Shown in pieces: positions 7,004 through 8,754 of a stretch of DNA of 8,754 nucleotides. The DNA lies in contig CANKWG010000089.1 in assembly GCA_947487325.1 (NCBI GenBank), positions 1 through 8,754 of the forward strand, given 5' to 3'. Source of the DNA: Oxalobacteraceae bacterium (GTDB lineage: Bacteria > Pseudomonadota > Gammaproteobacteria > Burkholderiales > Burkholderiaceae_D). Made by a program: the position numbers and the translations under genes. The notes beneath the pieces were generated by a model. It was given only the letters and a program-made list of their open reading frames with translations. It had not been told where the DNA came from and made no database searches. Each line of letters opens with the position of its first letter. Within the stretch, counting starts at the first letter, position 1.

Positions 7004-7224
7004 GAGTGTATTGGGTAGGCACCTGCCCCTAATGGAGTGCAACGGGGCGGAAAAGGCGGAAAATCGGTATTGTACGTTGCACAGGATGTGCGGTTCTAAG
7101 CGCTATTTTAAGGTACCTTTTTGTTAAGTCTTTGTGGGCGATATCGAGGCCAAACCGCTTGATTTCAAAGGCTTTTTCCAAGATTTTACTTGACCTTCGT
7201 GCTGCAACGCATTAACGTATCGTT
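7004..7224. other. Intergenic stretch before the orphan terminator: no gene recognised
   Basis: The left part of the RDD-ilvB divergent region. A short frame at 7032-7127 (31 residues after an ATG, Cys- and Arg-rich) has no Shine-Dalgarno and no branched-chain codon run, and a 19-residue GTG frame at 7134 is equally unconvincing. A 10-bp palindrome AAGGTACCTT lies at 7110-7119, followed by T residues. A TTGACC hexamer at 7190-7195 with TAACGT 17 bp on (7213-7218) is a weak rightward promoter candidate, but it would start transcription at the hairpin itself. If the terminator at 7225 is genuine, a rightward RNA of up to about 200 bases should be made from this stretch. Confidence 0.4.
7069..7091 (-). 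promoter_or_regulatory. Candidate leftward promoter element and inverted repeat upstream of the RDD gene
   Basis: On the minus strand a TACAAT hexamer (7074 down to 7069; five of six consensus positions) lies about 66 bases before the RDD start. Directly upstream, within what would be the promoter spacer, is a perfect inverted repeat GCACA-GGA-TGTGC (7079-7091). No convincing -35 is present (AGAACC or TTAGAA are the nearest). The arrangement would suit a repressor or activator site, but the arms are only 5 bp and could be chance. Confidence 0.3.
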
Positions 7225-7252
7225 CCCCTCGCCACCGCGAGGGGTATTTTTT
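7225..7252 (+). terminator. Rho-independent terminator (rightward) with no recognised gene before it
   Basis: A perfect 8-bp GC-rich stem CCCCTCGC / GCGAGGGG closes a 4-base loop (CACC; 7225-7244). It is followed at once by TATTTTTT (7245-7252). This is a canonical intrinsic terminator on the plus strand; the reverse strand has no T-run after the stem, so it cannot serve the leftward RDD gene. It lies 281 bp before the ilvB start, in front of no identified coding gene. It therefore ends either a small RNA or a prematurely terminated ilvB leader. Confidence 0.8.
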
Positions 7253-7533
7253 GGCCTGCCCCGGTTTGCCCATAATGCCGACCGGGTCGCAGCGCCACTT
7301 TCATCTGAAAGCAGTTTGCTCTAACCCACGCCACAAGCGTGAGGGATCGATGGCTAAAGCACGAACTCAGGCTGAACGAGTTGCGCTTAGCGTCGGTTTG
7401 AAATGCGCCGTAGTGCGCAAGACGGATCGGCGTGACCGCACAAAAAAGGAATGCCAGCAGCGTGCCACCGCAACCGGTCTCGACAGGAGAGAGCATCCGA
7501 TCAATTTCCAATGGACCTTGAAAGGAAGCAGTA
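7253..7533 (+). promoter_or_regulatory. Hairpin-rich leader region of ilvB
   Basis: About 280 bp between the orphan terminator and ilvB. Inverted repeats seen: CCCGGT (7260-7265) / ACCGGG (7281-7286); CTTTCA-TC-TGAAAG (7298-7311); CACGC-CACAA-GCGTG (7327-7341), which extends to CC/GG with one bulge; and TTGCGC (7381-7386) / GCGCAA (7415-7420). After the third hairpin, GAGGG (7341-7345) and an ATG at 7350 open a frame whose early codons include VALSVGLKCAVV, rich in Val and Leu. The frame runs out of phase into ilvB, so only its first part could be meaningful. No T-run follows these hairpins, so classical attenuation inside this segment is not evident. Whether it is a structured RNA, a leader peptide region or simply a long 5' region is inferred, and I see no clear promoter in it. 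Confidence 0.4.
7521..7528 (+). promoter_or_regulatory. Shine-Dalgarno of ilvB
   Basis: AAAGGAAG ends 5 bases before the ATG at 7534 and supports this start, which also gives the N-terminus expected for acetolactate synthase (GADIVVRCL near residue 7). Confidence 0.7.
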
Positions 7534-8754
7534 ATGAGCACCGAAATCACGGGCGCCGACATCGTCGTGCGCTGTCTAGCCGAAGAAGGCGTCGAACATG
7601 TGTTCGGCTACCCCGGCGGCGCCGTTCTCTACATCTACGACGCTATTTTCAAGCAGGACAAATTCCAGCACATTCTCGTTCGTCACGAGCAGGCAGCGAT
7701 TCACGCAGCAGATGCCTATTCGCGCAGCTCGAACAAAGTGGGTGTCGCGCTGGTGACTTCCGGTCCCGGTGTTACTAATGCGGTGACGGGTCTGGTGACT
7801 GCGTACATGGGTTCCATTCCGATGGTGATTATTTCCGGACAGGTGCCGACCCACGCGATTGGTCAGGATGCCTTCCAGGAATGTGACACCGTTGGTATTA
7901 CTCGGCCTTGCGTCAAGCACAATTTCCTCGTCAAGGATGTCAAAGACTTGGCGATGGTGATGAAGAAGGCGTTTTACATTGCCACCACGGGCCGTCCCGG
8001 CCCGGTGCTGGTCGATATCCCCAAGGACATCACCACCGCCAAGGCGGTCTTCGAGTATCCGAAAGAACTCGAGATGCGTTCTTACAAACCCGTCGAAAAA
8101 GGTCATTCGGGCCAGATCCGCAAAGCGGTTCAGCTTTTGCTCACCGCAGAGCGCCCCATGATCTATGCCGGTGGCGGCGTGATTTTGGCCGATGCTGCGC
8201 CTGAATTGAACAAGCTGGTCGATAAGCTGGGTTACCCCTGCACGAACACGCTGATGGGTTTGGGTGGTTATCGTTCATCGAGCGAGCATTTCGTCGGCAT
8301 GCTGGGCATGCACGGCACCTACGAAGCCAACATGGCCATGCAGCATTGCGATGTGCTGATTGCCATCGGTGCGCGTTTCGATGATCGTGTGATCGGCAAT
8401 CCCAAGCACTTTGGCAGCGTGCCACGCAAGATCATTCATATCGATATTGATCCATCATCGATTTCCAAGCGCGTGAAAGTCGACGTCCCCATCGTTGGCA
8501 ATGTGCGCGATGTGCTCAACGATGTACTCGCACAAATTGAAACGTCCGAGATCCAGCCCAATGCCACGGCATTGCAGGGCTGGTGGAAGCAGATCAACGA
8601 ATGGCGTGGAAAAGAGTGCCTGAAATATCCAACCTCGGATCAGGTCATCAAGCCCCAGTCTGTCGTGGAAAAGCTCTGGGAAGTTACCAAGGGCGATGCT
8701 TTCATCACCTCCGACGTTGGTCAGCACCAGATGTGGGCCGCGCAGTACTATGGC
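7534..8754 (+). CDS. ilvB: Acetolactate synthase (acetohydroxyacid synthase) large catalytic subunit, 3' end outside window
   Basis: The first 407 residues of a biosynthetic, TPP-dependent acetolactate synthase, which condenses two pyruvates, or pyruvate with 2-oxobutanoate, at the first common step of valine, leucine and isoleucine synthesis. The N-terminal TPP-pyrimidine domain has GADIVVRCL, FGYPGGAVL (24-32) and RHEQAAIHAADAYSR (50-64) with catalytic Glu52, then TSGPGVTNAVTG. The central FAD-associated domain shows PMIYAGGGV and DVLIAIGARFDDRV. The C-terminal TPP domain has just begun (TSDVGQHQMWAAQYYG) when the window ends, before the metal-binding GDG motif. Full proteins have about 570-590 residues. 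The ATG at 7534 is preceded by AAAGGAAG. The enzyme resembles E. coli IlvI/IlvB types; in betaproteobacteria it is usually followed by ilvH and ilvC. It needs the regulatory subunit for full activity and valine feedback. Confidence 0.97.
   Translation, partial: MSTEITGADIVVRCLAEEGVEHVFGYPGGAVLYIYDAIFKQDKFQHILVRHEQAAIHAADAYSRSSNKVGVALVTSGPGVTNAVTGLVTAYMGSIPMVIISGQVPTHAIGQDAFQECDTVGITRPCVKHNFLVKDVKDLAMVMKKAFYIATTGRPGPVLVDIPKDITTAKAVFEYPKELEMRSYKPVEKGHSGQIRKAVQLLLTAERPMIYAGGGVILADAAPELNKLVDKLGYPCTNTLMGLGGYRSSSEHFVGMLGMHGTYEANMAMQHCDVLIAIGARFDDRVIGNPKHFGSVPRKIIHIDIDPSSISKRVKVDVPIVGNVRDVLNDVLAQIETSEIQPNATALQGWWKQINEWRGKECLKYPTSDQVIKPQSVVEKLWEVTKGDAFITSDVGQHQMWAAQYYG

Noticed and set aside
7032..7127. 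Short rightward ORF considered as an ilv leader peptide
   Set aside because: It encodes no run of Ile, Val or Leu codons and lacks a ribosome binding site.
7212..7562. A 116-codon leftward frame across the ilvB leader
   Set aside because: It crosses the terminator stem and the ilvB start, has no Shine-Dalgarno or recognisable domain, and its length could arise by chance at this GC content.
7251..7778. A 175-codon rightward frame that runs from the terminator into ilvB
   Set aside because: It overlaps ilvB out of phase by about 245 bases, the part inside ilvB is an Arg/Ser-rich shadow, and it begins with a TTG inside the terminator tail. Only the short stretch after the ATG at 7350 is kept, as a possible leader frame.
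7576..8106. A 176-codon leftward frame antisense to ilvB
   Set aside because: Antisense shadow of a strongly conserved enzyme gene, with no recognisable domain of its own.
1..8754. Mobile element, phage, toxin-antitoxin, defence island or CRISPR
   Set aside because: No transposase, integrase, direct-repeat array, att-like duplication or toxin-like pair is visible, and the genes look like vertically inherited core functions with uniform composition.

Overview
The window reads as ordinary chromosome of a betaproteobacterium, most likely order Burkholderiales and possibly near Oxalobacteraceae. This rests on the gene order (folC, a SPOR protein, purF, a Cys/Met-metabolism PLP enzyme), on the protein sequences as I remember them from that group, and on a mid-50s GC impression. 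I see no phage, insertion sequence, tRNA, rRNA or CRISPR array. All genes look intact apart from the two cut by the window edges.

Left block (1-4022, rightward): the 3' end of folC (folate synthesis), a DedD-like SPOR cell-envelope protein, purF (first committed step of purine synthesis) and a PLP-dependent enzyme of the cystathionine gamma-synthase / O-succinylhomoserine sulfhydrylase family. Gaps are 50, 46 and 16 bp, so this looks like one transcription unit. It joins folate, purine and methionine metabolism, which are linked by one-carbon units. The cvpA gene that commonly sits between the SPOR gene and purF is missing.

Middle block (4045-7003): a LOG-family nucleotide-monophosphate phosphoribohydrolase (leftward) diverges from a TetR-family regulator (rightward) across about 284 bp. 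The regulator carries a perfect TATAAT box and nearby inverted repeats. Its gene overlaps by 44 bp, tail to tail, with a membrane-anchored alpha/beta hydrolase. The hydrolase follows an RDD-family membrane protein 13 bp upstream of it, probably as a leftward two-gene operon.

Right block (7004-8754): a roughly 530-bp divergent intergenic region leads to ilvB/ilvI, the large subunit of acetolactate synthase (branched-chain amino acid synthesis), cut by the window end. This intergenic region is the least explained part. It holds a textbook rho-independent terminator with no recognised gene before it, then about 280 bp of hairpin-rich leader with an upstream reading frame before ilvB. A small RNA or a transcription attenuator is possible. 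I found no convincing wholly new system; the ilvB leader and its orphan terminator are the best targets.
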